Positions 1-11,817 of a stretch of DNA of 64,000 bases are shown here, piece by piece. The translations under genes were made by a program, and so were the position numbers. The DNA lies in the NCBI RefSeq assembly GCF_014837175.1, contig NZ_JACYFR010000002.1:620001-684000 (forward strand), in the 5' to 3' direction. Numbering within the stretch: position 1 is the first letter of the stretch; each line of letters opens with the position of its first letter. The stretch is from Cellulomonas sp. JH27-2. GTDB lineage: Bacteria; Actinomycetota; Actinomycetes; Actinomycetales; Cellulomonadaceae. The notes below the pieces were generated by a model. It worked only from the letters and a program-made list of their open reading frames with translations. It did no database searches and was not told the DNA's origin.

Positions 1-493
1 CGACGTGGAAGAGCCGCTCGTCGCGGTTGGCGACGTACTGCGCGATCGTCGGCCGGCCCTCCGGGTCGTGCATCGTCGAGACGACGCCCGTGGGCTTGTT
101 CAGCGCGATCGTGATGATCGACGTGTCGAGCTGCACGCGCAGCCCGTCGACGTGGATGACCGCCTTCTTGGGGTCCACGCGGACACCCAGCTCGGTGACG
201 ATGGCGTCGTCGACGGTCACCCGGCCTGCGGCGATGAGCTCCTCGCACGCGCGACGCGAGCCGAGCCCTGCGGTCGCCAGGACCTTCTGCAGCCGCACGC
301 CCTCGGGGTCGTGCACGTCCACGTCCCTCTTCGGCGCGGGCCGACGACGAGCACCGCCGCCCGCCGACCGCGCACCGCGGCCCTCCCCGGGGAACGGGCT
401 GCCGCCGCGCTGACCGCCCTGCTGGCCGCCCTGGCGCTTCGCCCCGGGCTTGCCGCTGCTGGGCCTACCGCCGCGTCGTTCCTGCGGACTCAT
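1..493 (-). CDS. rluB: Ribosomal large-subunit pseudouridine synthase, RluB-like (N-terminal part, cut by window edge)
   Basis: Modifies uridine to pseudouridine in 23S rRNA (family role). The first 164 codons are present; the rest lies left of the window. Reading from the ATG at 493 there is a basic Gly/Arg/Ser-rich tail (residues 1-60), an S4 RNA-binding domain (about 66-112, LQKVLATAGLGSRRACEEL), and the start of the catalytic domain (NKPTGVVSTMHDPEGRPT, 132-149). The catalytic Asp loop is outside the window, so activity cannot be judged. The ATG overlaps the scpB stop as ATGA, so it is probably translationally coupled. The scpA-scpB-rluB order is common in Gram-positive bacteria. The gene could be named rluB or rsuA; the long basic tail and the context favour RluB. 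Confidence 0.9.
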   Translation of the reverse strand, partial: MSPQERRGGRPSSGKPGAKRQGGQQGGQRGGSPFPGEGRGARSAGGGARRRPAPKRDVDVHDPEGVRLQKVLATAGLGSRRACEELIAAGRVTVDDAIVTELGVRVDPKKAVIHVDGLRVQLDTSIITIALNKPTGVVSTMHDPEGRPTIAQYVANRDERLFHV

Positions 494-1173
494 CTGTACT
501 CCCCGATCGTCTGGTCCACGCCCTCGAGCACGTCGATGTCCGGCAGGTAGGGCGCGAGCGGCGGCAGCTGGTCCAGGCTGGACAGGCCCATCCGCTCCAA
601 GAAGTATCCCGTGGTCTCGTACAGCAGCGCACCACTGCTCGGGTCGGTGCCTGTCTCGACGACCAGACCGCGGGCCGTGAGCGTGCGCACGACGCCGTCG
701 ACGTTGACGCCCCGCACCGCCGAGACCTGACCGCGCGTCACGGGCTGGCGGTAGGCGATCACCGCGAGCGTCTCCAGGGCGGCCTGCGTCAGGCGCGCGC
801 TCTGGCCGTCCAGGACGAACCGGCCGACGACGTCCGCGTAGACCGGCGCCGAGTAGATGCGCCAGCCGTCGCCGACCGGCCGCAGCTCGAAGCCGCGCGC
901 CCTGCCGCCCACCTCCCCCCGGTAGTCGGCGACGAGCTCGCCGAGCAGCTGCTCCACACGTTCCGTCGGCAGTGCCAGCACCGACGCCAGCCGGACCGTC
1001 GGCACGGGCTCGTCGGCGACCATCAGCACCGCCTCGAGCGCGGCCAGTGCGCCACCGGGCAGGTCGTCGACGTCGAAGGCCAGCTCGTCGGGCTGCCCGA
1101 CGGCCTGGGTCTGCGCGTCTTCGTCGGCCGACACGTCGGGCCGGTCCTGCTCGGTCATCGGATCCTCACTCAT
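490..1173 (-). CDS. scpB: Segregation and condensation protein B
   Basis: ScpB is the winged-helix (kite) subunit of the SMC-ScpAB condensin that organises and segregates the chromosome. The product has 227 residues. An acidic, Gln-rich tail (1-35) is followed by two winged-helix units: GALAALEAVLMVADEPVPTV at about 41-60, and ARLTQAALETLAVIAYRQPV at about 126-145, the most conserved ScpB segment. TTGYFLERMGLSSLDQLPPL closes the second domain. The start ATG overlaps the scpA stop (ATGA at 1170-1173) and the stop overlaps the rluB start, so scpA, scpB and rluB form a tight operon. Confidence 0.96.
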   Translation of the reverse strand: MSEDPMTEQDRPDVSADEDAQTQAVGQPDELAFDVDDLPGGALAALEAVLMVADEPVPTVRLASVLALPTERVEQLLGELVADYRGEVGGRARGFELRPVGDGWRIYSAPVYADVVGRFVLDGQSARLTQAALETLAVIAYRQPVTRGQVSAVRGVNVDGVVRTLTARGLVVETGTDPSSGALLYETTGYFLERMGLSSLDQLPPLAPYLPDIDVLEGVDQTIGEYR

Positions 1174-2054
1174 GACTCGCCGCCCTCGCGTGTCTCGTCG
1201 TCCTCACGCAGCTCGGTCCCGGCCGTCGTGTCCAGCTCGTCGAAGTCGTCGGACACCGCGACCTCGCCCTCCTGCGTGCCCGTCCATCGCACCGTCAGCT
1301 CCCCGAGCGGCGTCACCTGGTCGAACGCCACCGCCGCCTCTCGGAAGAGCTCCAGGAGCGCCAGGAAGCGGGCGACGACGACGATCGTCGAGCCCGCGTC
1401 CGCGACGAGCCCGCGGAACGACGCCGACCCCTGGTGCCGGAGGCGGTCCACCAGCACCGCGGCCTGCTCGCGCACGCTCACCGGCGGCGCGTGCAGGTGA
1501 CTGAGGTCGACGCCCGGCGGAGCGGGCTTGGGCGCGATCGCCTTGGCGGCCAGCGCAGCGAGCTGGTCCGGCCCGATCTGCCAGACGAGCTCCGGCAGCA
1601 GCGCCGCCAGGTGCGGCTCGAGCTGCACGACGCGTGGGAAGCGACGGCCCTCCGACGCGAACCGCTCCGCCAGGTCGGCCGCCACCTCCTTGTAGGCGCG
1701 GTACTGCAGCAGCCGCGCGAACAGCAGGTCGCGCGCCTCGAGCAGCTCGAGGTCCTCGGCGTCCTCGACGTCGGCCGACGGCAGCAGCCGGGCCGCCTTG
1801 AGGTCCAGCAGCGTGGCCGCGACCACCAGGAACTCCGAGGCCCGGTTGAGGTCCCACGTCTGCTCGGCCGCCCGGATGTAGGCGATGAACTCGTCCGTGA
1901 CCTGCGCGAGCGCGACCTCGGTGATGTCGAGCTTGTGCTTGGCGATCAGGCCCAGGAGCAGGTCGAACGGCCCGCTGAAGTTCTCGAGGTGCACCTCGAA
2001 CCCGGCGCTCCCGACGGGAGCCTCGGGCGCCGTCGCGTCAGGCGGCGTCGCCAC
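1170..2054 (-). CDS. scpA: Segregation and condensation protein A
   Basis: ScpA is the kleisin that bridges the SMC heads and binds ScpB. The N-terminal helix motif FEVHLENFSGPFDLLLGLI and the following HKLDITEVALAQVTDEFIAY are diagnostic. The C-terminal winged helix (VTFLALLELFREAAVAFDQ-like segment) ends before an acidic tail. I chose GTG at 2054, giving 294 residues. It overlaps the parA stop (2038-2040) by 17 bp. GTG codons at 2069 and 2096 are also open, and none has a convincing ribosome binding site, so the exact N-terminus is uncertain. Coupling to parA is likely. Confidence 0.93.
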   Translation of the reverse strand: MATPPDATAPEAPVGSAGFEVHLENFSGPFDLLLGLIAKHKLDITEVALAQVTDEFIAYIRAAEQTWDLNRASEFLVVAATLLDLKAARLLPSADVEDAEDLELLEARDLLFARLLQYRAYKEVAADLAERFASEGRRFPRVVQLEPHLAALLPELVWQIGPDQLAALAAKAIAPKPAPPGVDLSHLHAPPVSVREQAAVLVDRLRHQGSASFRGLVADAGSTIVVVARFLALLELFREAAVAFDQVTPLGELTVRWTGTQEGEVAVSDDFDELDTTAGTELREDDETREGGES

Positions 2055-2901
2055 GCGCGACGAGCTCACGGGCCAGCTGGCGGTAGGCCGCGGCACCCGC
2101 GTGGTTGGGCGCGTACGTGGTGATCGGCTCGGCGGCGACCGTCGCGTCGGGGAACTTCACGGTCCGCCCGATCACCGTGTGCAGCAGCGTGTCGCCGAAC
2201 GCCTCGTGCACGCGGGCGACGACCTCGCGGGCGTGCAGCGTGCGCGAGTCGTACATCGTCGCGAGGATGCCGTCGACGTGCAGGCGCGGGTTCAGGCGGT
2301 CGCGCACCTTCTCGATGGTCTCGACGAGCAGGGCGACACCGCGCAGCGCGAAGAACTCGCACTCGAGCGGGATGAGCACACCGTGCGCGGCGGTCAGCGC
2401 GTTCACGGTCAGGAGGCCGAGCGACGGCTGGCAGTCGACGAGGATGACGTCGTAGTCGTCGAGCACCGGACGCAGCACGCGCGACAGGACGGACTCGCGG
2501 GCGACCTCGCCGACGAGCTGCACCTCGGCCGCGGACAGGTCGATGTTGGCGGGCAGCAGGTCCAGGCCCGGCGTCGCCGTCTCCCGGATCAGCTCGGTGA
2601 TGGACGCGTCACGCTCCATGAGCAGGTTGTAGATGGTCCGGTCGAGCTCGTGCGGGCTCACCCCCAGACCCACCGACGCGGCACCCTGCGGGTCGAAGTC
2701 GACGACCAGCACCCGGCGGCCGTACTCGGCCAGCGCCGCCGCCAGGTTGATGGTCGTCGTCGTCTTGCCGACGCCACCCTTTTGGTTGCACATCGCGATC
2801 ACGCGCGCCGGCCCGTGAGATGCGAGCGGAGCGGGCTCCGGGAACACCGGCAACGGCCGTCCGACGGCGTCGCGGTCCTGCGTCTGTACCTGGCTCACCA
2901 C
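2038..2901 (-). CDS. parA: ParA/Soj-family chromosome-partitioning ATPase
   Basis: A cytoplasmic deviant Walker A ATPase of the MinD/ParA superfamily that uses ATP-dependent dimerisation on DNA to position cargo or help segregation. Of 287 residues, the deviant Walker A KGGVGKTT is at 41-48. The Walker A' stretch VLVVDFDPQGAASVGLGV and the Walker B-like DVILVDCQPSLGLLTVNAL follow, as expected. The first 34 residues are a variable tail. The start is GTG 2901 or the adjacent GTG 2898. No parB partner is next to it, so this is the ScpAB-linked 'orphan' ParA found beside xerD and scpA in actinobacteria (Rv1708-like), rather than the oriC-proximal one. It lies 34 bp downstream of xerD. Confidence 0.93.
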   Translation of the reverse strand: MVSQVQTQDRDAVGRPLPVFPEPAPLASHGPARVIAMCNQKGGVGKTTTTINLAAALAEYGRRVLVVDFDPQGAASVGLGVSPHELDRTIYNLLMERDASITELIRETATPGLDLLPANIDLSAAEVQLVGEVARESVLSRVLRPVLDDYDVILVDCQPSLGLLTVNALTAAHGVLIPLECEFFALRGVALLVETIEKVRDRLNPRLHVDGILATMYDSRTLHAREVVARVHEAFGDTLLHTVIGRTVKFPDATVAAEPITTYAPNHAGAAAYRQLARELVARGDAA

Positions 2902-2935
2902 GCGGGCAACCCTACCGGCGCGGGCGCGCCCGGGC

Positions 2936-3892
2936 TCACAGGGCGCGCGGGTGCGCCTGCGCGTACACCTCGCGCAGGCTGTCCACGGTGACGAGCGTGT
3001 ACAGCTGCGTCGTGGTCACCGACGCGTGCCCCAGCAGCTCCTGCACCACCCGCACGTCCGCACCGCCGGCGAGCAGGTGGGTCGCGAACGAGTGCCGCAG
3101 CGTGTGCGGGGAGACGTGGTCGGCGTCGGGGATGCCCGACCGCTGCGCCGCCGTGCGGAGCACCGCCCACGCGCTCTGCCGGCTCAGTCGCGCCCCGCGC
3201 GTGTTGAGGAAGAGTGCGGGTGTCCCCCGGCCCCCGGCCGCGAGAGCCGGACGGGCGCGCACGACGTACGCCTCGACGGCCTCGCACGCGAACGAGCCGA
3301 CGGGCACGACCCGCTCCTTGCTGCCCTTGCCGAAGAGCCGCACCGACGCGCGACCCGGGGCCAGGTCGAGGTCGTCGACGTCGAGACCCACCGCCTCCGA
3401 GATCCGCGCGCCCGTCGAGTAGACGAGCTCCAGCAGCGCCCGGTCGCGCAAAGGCACCGGGCCGTCGCCCATCCCCGCCGCGTCGATGATCCGGGCCACG
3501 TCGTCGACCGAGATGGCCTTCGGCAGCCGCTTGGGCTGGGCGGGCGGACGGACGTCGCGCGTGACGTCGATGCTCGTCGCGCCGTCCAGCGCCAGGAACC
3601 GGTGCCAGCCGCGGACAGCGACGACGGATCGGGCCGCGGACGACGCGGACAACGCGCTCCCCCCGTCGCCGCCCGTGCGGATCGCGACGACGAAGGCCTC
3701 GACGTCGCCCTCCGCGACGGCCGCGGGGTCGCGGACACCCCTCTCGACGAGGAACGCCACGTACCGCCCGAGGTCGCGCCGGTAGGCGGCCAGGGTGTTC
3801 GGCGACAGGCCGCGCTCGATCGTCAGGTGCGCGAGATAGGTCTCGAGCGCGGCACGCAGGGAGGCGTCGACCTCCCGCGCCGGCTGCTCCAC
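2936..3892 (-). CDS. xerD: Tyrosine recombinase XerD
   Basis: Site-specific recombinase that, with XerC, resolves chromosome dimers at dif. The product has 318 residues, a little longer than E. coli XerD. The N-terminal SAM-like core-binding domain (about 10-105) has the [19 protein letters not shown] signature. The catalytic set is complete: R163 ([11 protein letters not shown]), K189 ([11 protein letters not shown]), H263 and R266 ([14 protein letters not shown]), H289 (LLGHASV) and nucleophile Y298 (TTQLYTLV). The start is GTG 3892, four bases after the ctaB stop, so it probably shares a transcript with ctaB and parA. A phage integrase is less likely given the chromosomal-maintenance context. 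Confidence 0.95.
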   Translation of the reverse strand: MEQPAREVDASLRAALETYLAHLTIERGLSPNTLAAYRRDLGRYVAFLVERGVRDPAAVAEGDVEAFVVAIRTGGDGGSALSASSAARSVVAVRGWHRFLALDGATSIDVTRDVRPPAQPKRLPKAISVDDVARIIDAAGMGDGPVPLRDRALLELVYSTGARISEAVGLDVDDLDLAPGRASVRLFGKGSKERVVPVGSFACEAVEAYVVRARPALAAGGRGTPALFLNTRGARLSRQSAWAVLRTAAQRSGIPDADHVSPHTLRHSFATHLLAGGADVRVVQELLGHASVTTTQLYTLVTVDSLREVYAQAHPRAL

Positions 3893-3896
3893 GACG

Positions 3897-4982
3897 TCAG
3901 AACGGGAGGAAGACGTCCACCGACAGCGCGACGGACAGCAGCGTGAGGTACGTGATCGACGCGTGGAAGACGCTCATGGCGCGCAGCTTGCCGCGGCTCG
4001 GGTCGTCCGCGCGGCGCAGCAGGCCGATGCAGGTCCACAGGAACCAGAGGCCGAGACCGATGGAGGCGACGCCGTACACCCAGGTCATGCCCTGCACGGG
4101 CCAGATGAGCACCGAGCAGGCGATCATCGCGAGCGTGTACGCGATCATCTCGCGCGCGACCTTGGTGTCCTTGGCCACGACCGGGAGCATGGGCACGCCC
4201 GCCGCCGCGTAGTCGTTGCGGAACTTCATCGACAGCGGCCAGTAGTGCGGCGGCGTCCAGAAGAAGATGACCCCGAACAGCAGCACAGCGGTCCAGGAGA
4301 GGCCGCCTGTGACGGCCGACCAGCCGATGAGCACCGGCATGCAGCCGGCGGCGCCGCCCCAGACGATGTTCTGCGGCGTGCGGCGCTTGAGGATCATCGT
4401 GTAGCCGACGACGTAGATGAGGATCGCCGCGGCCGTCAGCCACGCGGAGGCCGCGTTCACCACCAGGCCGAGCCACGCGAGCGACCCGACACCGAGCGCC
4501 AGTCCGAAGACGAGCGCCGCACGCGGGCTCACCTCACCCGTGACGATCGGGCGCCGCTTGGTGCGGTTCATGATCTTGTCGATGTCGCGGTCGAGGTAGC
4601 AGTTCAGCACGTTCGCCGAACCTGCCGCCGCCGCGCCGCCGATCAGCGTGGCGAGCACGAGCCACAGACCGGGCATGCCGTCGGCCGCCAGGATCATGGT
4701 CGGCACCGTGGTGACGAGCAGCAGCTCGATGACGCGGGGTTTGGTCAGCGCGATGTACGGGCCGACGACCGCACGCAGCCCGCCACGGCGAGGCGTCGTC
4801 GTCTGCGCCGAGCCCGCGGTCACGGGTCGCCCCGTCGTCGACCGCGCCGTCGTCGGGTTGCCCGGCGTACCGGCATCGTCGACTGGCAAGGGGCTGGTGA
4901 GGCGCACGCGCTGCTGATCCGTTTCGTCGTCCGGCCGGAGGACCCGGCACATGACCGAGGTGGGGGGATGTCGCGCTGCCAT
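3897..4982 (-). CDS. ctaB: Protoheme IX farnesyltransferase (heme O synthase)
   Basis: An integral-membrane UbiA-family prenyltransferase that adds a farnesyl group to heme B, giving heme O for cytochrome oxidases. The first Asp-rich motif is visible in [20 protein letters not shown], with the second conserved loop before [20 protein letters not shown]. About nine hydrophobic segments follow the cytoplasmic N-terminus ([20 protein letters not shown] begins the core). From ATG 4982 the protein is 361 residues with a poorly conserved 60-residue N-terminal extension. ATG 4952 is an alternative, and neither has a clear ribosome binding site. It is divergent from tkt across 242 bp, the usual ctaB/tkt arrangement in actinobacteria. 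Confidence 0.93.
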   Translation of the reverse strand: MAARHPPTSVMCRVLRPDDETDQQRVRLTSPLPVDDAGTPGNPTTARSTTGRPVTAGSAQTTTPRRGGLRAVVGPYIALTKPRVIELLLVTTVPTMILAADGMPGLWLVLATLIGGAAAAGSANVLNCYLDRDIDKIMNRTKRRPIVTGEVSPRAALVFGLALGVGSLAWLGLVVNAASAWLTAAAILIYVVGYTMILKRRTPQNIVWGGAAGCMPVLIGWSAVTGGLSWTAVLLFGVIFFWTPPHYWPLSMKFRNDYAAAGVPMLPVVAKDTKVAREMIAYTLAMIACSVLIWPVQGMTWVYGVASIGLGLWFLWTCIGLLRRADDPSRGKLRAMSVFHASITYLTLLSVALSVDVFLPF

Positions 4983-5224
4983 GTTACGCACCGCCGCGCG
5001 CCGAAGGGATCGCTGCCACCCCGGTTCGGGCATTTCGGGGTGTGAGATCGGTCGCGCCACGGATTCGTGGACCCACCCGGCGAGGTGCACCAACTCGGCT
5101 ATAGGCTCGAAGAGCACGGTTCGACGCTCCGCCCCTGCGCTGCGAGACCGGCCGGCGTCCAGCTGGACGCCCGATGACGTCCGACACGACACCCGGCCCC
5201 CGGCACGGGTGGGAATGAGGTGCG

Positions 5225-7393
5225 GTGAACGCGAAGGCTCCCCTGGCAGAGACGGTCGGTTGGACGGACCTGGACTTCAAGGCGGTCGACACCGTCCGCG
5301 TCCTGGCCGCCGACGCGGTCGAGAAGGTCGGCAACGGCCACCCCGGCACCGCGATCAGCCTGGCCCCCGCGGCCTACCTGCTCTACCAGAACGTGCTGCG
5401 GCACGACCCGAAGGACGCCCACTGGATCGGCCGTGACCGGTTCGTCCTCTCCGCCGGGCACTCCTGCCTGACGCAGTACATCCAGCTCTTCCTCGGCGGG
5501 TGGGGCCTCGAGATCGAGGACCTCGAGGCGCTGCGGACCTGGGGCTCCAAGACCCCGGGCCACCCCGAGTACAAGCACACGACCGGTGTCGAGATCACCA
5601 CCGGCCCGCTCGGCCAGGGCCTGGCCTCGGCCGTCGGCTTCGCGATGGCCCAGCGGCGCGAGCGCGGTCTGCTGGACCCTGATGCGGCCCCGGGCACCAG
5701 CCCGTTCGACCACTACACGTACGTCATCTGCTCGGACGGCGACCTGCAGGAGGGCGTCACGAGCGAAGCCTCGTCCGTCGCGGGGACGCAGGAGCTCGGC
5801 AACCTCATCGTGCTGTGGGACGACAACCACATCTCGATCGAGGGTGACACCGAGATCGCGTTCACCGAGGACGTCCTGGCCCGTTACGAGGCGTACGGCT
5901 GGCACGTGCAGTTCGTCGACTGGACCGCCGGCGGCGAGTACCGCGAGGACGTCGACGCGCTGGCCGCGGCGATCGAGGCCGCGAAGGCCGTCACCGACAA
6001 GCCGTCGTTCATCGGCCTGCGCACGCTCATCGCGTGGCCCACGCCCGGCAAGACGAACGAGCACTCGGCCCACGGCTCCAAGCTCGGCACCGAGGCCGTC
6101 CGCGGCCTGAAGGAGGCCGTCGGGTTCGACCCGGACAAGAGCTTCGACGTCGACCCCGAGGTGCTGGCGCACACGCGCTCGCTCGCCGACCGCGCCGCCG
6201 CCACGCGCGCCGAGTGGCAGAAGGGCTACGACGCCTGGCGCTCGGCCCAGCCCGAGAAGGCGGACCTGCTCGACCGCCTCAGCGCGCACGAGCTGCCCGC
6301 CGACTGGGAGAAGGCGCTGCCCGTCTTCCCCACCGGCAAGTCGGTGGCCACGCGCGCCGCGTCCGGCGAGGTCCTGTCCGCGATCGCCGACGAGCTGCCC
6401 GAGCTCTGGGGTGGGTCCGCCGACCTGGCCGGCTCCAACAACACGACGATGAAGGGCGCCCCGTCCTTCCTGCCGGCCAAGCGCTCGACGTCGGAGTTCG
6501 CGGGCGACGAGTTCGGCCGCACGCTGCACTTCGGCATCCGCGAGCACGGCATGGGCGCGATCCTGTCCGGCATCGTCCTGCACGGCCTGACCCGTCCCTA
6601 CGGCGGCACGTTCCTGCAGTTCGCGGACTACATGCGCGGCTCGGTCCGGCTCGCGTCCCTCATGGGCGCCCCGGCGATCTACGTCTGGACGCACGACTCC
6701 ATCGGCCTGGGCGAGGACGGCCCCACGCACCAGCCCGTCGAGCACCTCACGGCGCTGCGCGCGATCCCCGGCCTGTCCGTGGTCCGCCCGGCGGACGCCA
6801 ACGAGACGGCGCAGGCGTGGAAGGCCATCCTCGAGCACCGCGACGGGCCCGTCGGCCTCATCCTCACCCGCCAGAACGTGCCCACGTTCCCGCGCGACGA
6901 GGACGGGTACGCGTCCGCCGACGGGGTCGCGAAGGGCGCCTACGTGCTGATCGACGCGAGCAACGGCGAGCCGGACGTGATCCTCATCGGCACGGGTTCC
7001 GAGGTCCAGCTGGCCGTCGCGGCCCGCGAGACCCTCGAGGCCGCCGGTGTGGCGACCCGCGTCGTGTCCGCCCCGTCCCTCGAGTGGTTCGCCGCGCAGG
7101 ACGACGCGTACCGCGAGTCGGTGCTCCCGTCGTCGGTCCGCGCCCGCGTCTCGGTCGAGGCCGGCATCGCGCTGTCCTGGCACCGGATCGTCGGCGACGC
7201 CGGCCGCACGGTCTCGCTCGAGCACTTCGGTGCCTCGGCGGACTACGAGACGCTGTACCGCGAGTTCGGCATCACGGCCGAGGCCGTCGTCGCCGCGGCG
7301 CACGACTCGATCGCCGCCGCCCGGGCGGGTGCCGGTCCGGCGAACACCGCCGCCACGCCCACCGACAGCGGCACGGGCGACCAGCAGGGCTGA
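5225..7393 (+). CDS. tkt: Transketolase
   Basis: A thiamine-diphosphate enzyme moving two-carbon units between sugar phosphates in the non-oxidative pentose phosphate pathway. The 722 residues match the family length. GNGHPG (36-41) and the ThDP/Mg motif SDGDLQEG (170-177) mark the first domain. [12 protein letters not shown] supplies further Mg ligands. [13 protein letters not shown] in the middle domain holds the catalytic Glu, and the C-terminal domain contains [13 protein letters not shown]. The start is GTG 5225 behind a GAATGAGG-like ribosome binding site. It is the first gene of the tkt-tal-zwf-opcA-pgl operon. The last 20 residues are a low-complexity Ala/Thr/Gly tail. Confidence 0.97.
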   Translation: MNAKAPLAETVGWTDLDFKAVDTVRVLAADAVEKVGNGHPGTAISLAPAAYLLYQNVLRHDPKDAHWIGRDRFVLSAGHSCLTQYIQLFLGGWGLEIEDLEALRTWGSKTPGHPEYKHTTGVEITTGPLGQGLASAVGFAMAQRRERGLLDPDAAPGTSPFDHYTYVICSDGDLQEGVTSEASSVAGTQELGNLIVLWDDNHISIEGDTEIAFTEDVLARYEAYGWHVQFVDWTAGGEYREDVDALAAAIEAAKAVTDKPSFIGLRTLIAWPTPGKTNEHSAHGSKLGTEAVRGLKEAVGFDPDKSFDVDPEVLAHTRSLADRAAATRAEWQKGYDAWRSAQPEKADLLDRLSAHELPADWEKALPVFPTGKSVATRAASGEVLSAIADELPELWGGSADLAGSNNTTMKGAPSFLPAKRSTSEFAGDEFGRTLHFGIREHGMGAILSGIVLHGLTRPYGGTFLQFADYMRGSVRLASLMGAPAIYVWTHDSIGLGEDGPTHQPVEHLTALRAIPGLSVVRPADANETAQAWKAILEHRDGPVGLILTRQNVPTFPRDEDGYASADGVAKGAYVLIDASNGEPDVILIGTGSEVQLAVAARETLEAAGVATRVVSAPSLEWFAAQDDAYRESVLPSSVRARVSVEAGIALSWHRIVGDAGRTVSLEHFGASADYETLYREFGITAEAVVAAAHDSIAAARAGAGPANTAATPTDSGTGDQQG

Positions 7394-7400
7394 GCACGCC

Positions 7401-7431
7401 GTGGGGTCCCGCTCGTGCAGCGGGACCCCAC
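7401..7431 (+). terminator. Strong hairpin between tkt and tal
   Basis: A perfect 13-bp inverted repeat (7401-7413 and 7419-7431) with a 5-base loop sits 8 bases after the tkt stop and 55 bases before tal. It lacks a T-tract. It may be a partial terminator, an mRNA stabiliser or a processing site that sets unequal expression within the operon. Confidence 0.7.
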
Positions 7432-7485
7432 GACCTTCATTCGCAGGACGTCACGTTCGTTCAGCAGGGAAAGAAGGCACACACC

Positions 7486-8609
7486 ATGGCACCGAGCAGC
7501 AACCCCCTGGAGCGGCTCGCCGAGGCAGGGGTCGCGGTCTGGCTGGACGACCTCTCGCGCGAGCGGCTCCGCACCGGGAACCTCGCGGATCTCGTCGCGC
7601 GCGGCGTGGTCGGAGTGACGACCAACCCGACGATCTTCGCCTCGGCCCTCGCGAAGGGCGACGCCTACGACGAGCAGCTGCGCGAGCTCGCCGCCGACGG
7701 CGTGGACGTCGACGAGGCGGTCTTCCGGATCACGACGGACGACGTACGCGATGCCGCCGACGTGCTGCGGCCGGTCTACGACCGTACGGACACGCAGGAC
7801 GGGCGCGTCTCCATCGAGGTCGACCCGCGCCTGGCGCGAGACACGGCCGGCACGATCGAGTCCGCGAAGCGGCTGTGGGCCACGGTCGACCGGCCCAACG
7901 TCTTCATCAAGATCCCCGCGACGGTCGAGGGCCTGCCCGCCATCACGGCGGTCCTGGCCGAGGGCATCAGCGTCAACGTGACGCTGATCTTCTCCATCGA
8001 GCGCTACGGCGCCGTGCTCGACGCGTTCCAGAGCGGCCTCGAGCAGGCGAAGGAGAACGGGCACGACCTGGGCCCCATCGCCTCGGTCGCGTCGTTCTTC
8101 GTCTCCCGCGTGGACACCGCGATCGACCCCAAGATCGACGCGCTCGACACCCCTGAGGCTGCCGCCCTGCGCGGGACCGCGGCGATCGCGAACGCGCGCC
8201 TGGCCTACGGACTGTTCCTCGAGGTGACCGACACCGAGCGCTGGCGTGCGCTCGCCGCCGCCGGCGCCCACCCCCAGCGGCCGCTGTGGGCCTCGACGGG
8301 CGTCAAGGACAAGGCCTACCCGGACACGCTCTACGTCGACGAGCTGGTGGTCGCGGACACCGTGAACACCATGCCCGAGGCGACCTTGGAAGCCGTGGCC
8401 GACCACGGCGGCGACGGCAGCGACACCGTGACGGGCACGCAGGACGCAGCCGCGAGCGTGATCGAGCGCCTGCGCGGGATCGGCATCGACATCGACGACG
8501 TCACGACACACCTGGAGGACGAGGGCGTGAGCAAGTTCATCGACAGCTGGAAGCAGCTGCTGGACAAGGTCGACGAGGGCCTGCGCGCCGCGACCCCCGC
8601 GGACGCCCG

Positions 8610-8613
<4 letters not shown>
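7486..8613 (+). CDS. tal: Transaldolase
   Basis: Transfers a dihydroxyacetone unit between sugar phosphates through a Schiff-base lysine, in the non-oxidative pentose phosphate pathway. The start ATG 7486 has a purine-rich ribosome binding site (AGGGAAAGAAGG) just upstream and gives 375 residues, typical of the long actinobacterial/cyanobacterial type. [18 protein letters not shown] opens the barrel, [13 protein letters not shown] is the first signature, and [12 protein letters not shown] carries the active-site Lys. [20 protein letters not shown] and [15 protein letters not shown] follow. The stop overlaps the zwf GTG start by four bases (GTGA), so the two are coupled. Confidence 0.97.
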
Positions 8614-10147
<1,534 letters not shown>

Positions 10148-10151
<4 letters not shown>

Positions 10152-11059
10152 TCGTCGACATGCCCAACACCAACACGCGCGACGTCGCGAAGCGGCTGCT
10201 CCGCGAACGTGACGAGGGTGGCGCGGTGGCGCTCGGACGTGTCCTGACGCTCCTCATCGACACCGGCGGCCACGATCCCGAGCACGCCATCGAGGCCGCC
10301 AACGACGCGAGCCGCGAGCACCCCTGCCGCGTCATCCTCATCAACCAGGGCAGAGGGCAGGAGGGTCTCGACGCCCAGATCCGGCTCGGTGGCGACGCCG
10401 GAGCGAGCGAGGTCATCATCCTGCGGCCGTACGGCGAAGTCGAGAACCACCTCGACACGCTGGTCATGCCGCTGCTGCTGCCCGACGCGCCCATCGTGGC
10501 GTGGTGGCCGTACGAGCCGCCCGCCGTCCCCTCCGAGCACCCGCTCGGGCGCATGGCGCAGCGCCGCATCACCGACACGTCTCGCGCTGAGAAGCCGGGC
10601 CCGACCCTGCGCCAGCTGGCGAAGTCCTACGTCGAGGGCGACACCGACCTGTCGTGGACGCGCGACACCCTGTGGCGTGGGCTCATCGCGGCATCGCTGG
10701 ACCAGCCGCCGTACGAGCCCGTACGACGTGCGGTCGTGGCCGGCGAGAGCACCCACACGTCGGTCGACATGATGGCGGCGTGGCTGGCGCACTCGCTCAA
10801 GTGCCCGGTCGACGTCGAGCGCATCCCCGATGCCCCGGCCATCGTGCAGGTACGCCTGGAGCGGGCCGGCGGCGACATCGTGCTGGACCGCCCCGACGGC
10901 AAGACGGCCGCCCTCAGTCAGCCCGACCAGCCCGAGCACCGCATCGCCCTGCCGATCCGGCACCTGCGCGAGTGCCTGGCCGAGGAGCTGCGGCGTCTCG
11001 ACCCGGACGAGGTGTACGGCGAGGTGCTCACGAAGGGGCTCGCCAAGGTGACCGCATGA
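10148..11059 (+). CDS. opcA: Glucose-6-phosphate dehydrogenase assembly protein OpcA
   Basis: OpcA supports assembly or allosteric activity of glucose-6-phosphate dehydrogenase (family knowledge). The 303 residues match the actinobacterial form. Recognisable segments are VGRVLTLLI-like GRVLTLLID near residue 35, EVIILRPYGEVENHLDTLVM, PLLLPDAPIVAWWPYEPP and RRITDTSRAEK. The start is GTG 10148, overlapping the zwf stop by four bases (GTGA); the stop overlaps the pgl ATG (ATGA). That fixed position between zwf and pgl is the strongest context evidence. No catalytic motif is expected. Confidence 0.95.
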
Positions 11060-11817
11060 CGGTGCGCGACGTGATCGTCCACCCGGATGCCACGGTGCTC
11101 GCCGAGGCCGCGGCCGCCCGACTGCTCACACGGCTCGTCGACGTCCAGTCCCACCGCTCGCCCGTCCACCTGGTGCTCACCGGCGGCACCGTCGGGATCG
11201 CGACGCTGGCAGCGGTCGCCGCCAGCCCGGTGCGGGACGCCGTGGACTGGTCGCAGGTGCACGTGTGGTGGGGCGACGAGCGCTTCGTGGCCGACGGGGA
11301 CGACGACCGCAACGAGACCCAGGCGCGCGGTGCCCTGCTCGATGCGTTGGGGGACGCGCTGCCTGCGCAGAACGTGCACGCGATGCCGGCGCTCAGCGAC
11401 GACGTCGCGACCCCCGAGGCCTCGGCCGAGGCCTACGCGGCGACGCTGCGCGAGCACGCGGACGAGGGCGCCGACGCACCGGCGTTCGACGTCCTCCTGC
11501 TCGGCATGGGGCCGGACGGCCACGTCGCGTCGCTCTTCCCGGGCCACGAGGCCCTGGGCGCGACGGGGCGCGCGACCATCGGCGTGCACGGCTCCCCGAA
11601 GCCGCCGCCGCTACGGGTCTCGTTGACGTTCGAGGCGATCCGGGGCGCGCGTGAGGTGTGGGTCGTGGCCGCAGGGGCGGAGAAGGCGGACGCCGTCGCC
11701 TCCGCCCTCGCCTCGGTCCCGGTCGACACGACACCTGCCGCCGGCGCCCTCGGCAGCGAGCGCACGCTGTGGCTCGTCGACGCCGCGGCCGCCGCCGGGG
11801 CGGGCACCCGTGACTGA
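11056..11817 (+). CDS. pgl: 6-phosphogluconolactonase
   Basis: Hydrolyses 6-phosphogluconolactone to 6-phosphogluconate. The protein has 253 residues in the NagB/DevB fold: HLVLTGGTVGIATLAAV near residue 40 forms the phosphate loop. WSQVHVWWGDERFVADGDDDRN is split into strand and active-site loop, and LLLGMGPDGHVASLFPGH is the conserved catalytic segment with a Gly-Pro-Asp-Gly-His core. The ATG at 11056 overlaps the opcA stop (ATGA). The stop lies inside the first codons of the next gene (GTG 11810), extending the same transcription unit. Confidence 0.96.
   Translation: MTVRDVIVHPDATVLAEAAAARLLTRLVDVQSHRSPVHLVLTGGTVGIATLAAVAASPVRDAVDWSQVHVWWGDERFVADGDDDRNETQARGALLDALGDALPAQNVHAMPALSDDVATPEASAEAYAATLREHADEGADAPAFDVLLLGMGPDGHVASLFPGHEALGATGRATIGVHGSPKPPPLRVSLTFEAIRGAREVWVVAAGAEKADAVASALASVPVDTTPAAGALGSERTLWLVDAAAAAGAGTRD

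Noticed and set aside
2038-2901. A ParABS partition locus with parS near parA
   Set aside because: No parB lies next to it and I did not see a parS-type site; the gene is the ScpAB-linked ParA, not the oriC partner.
5099-7303. A 734-codon open frame on the minus strand opposite tkt
   Set aside because: It is a shadow frame caused by the high GC content. The plus strand encodes a complete transketolase with all motifs, and the minus translation is low-complexity Arg/Gly/Val.
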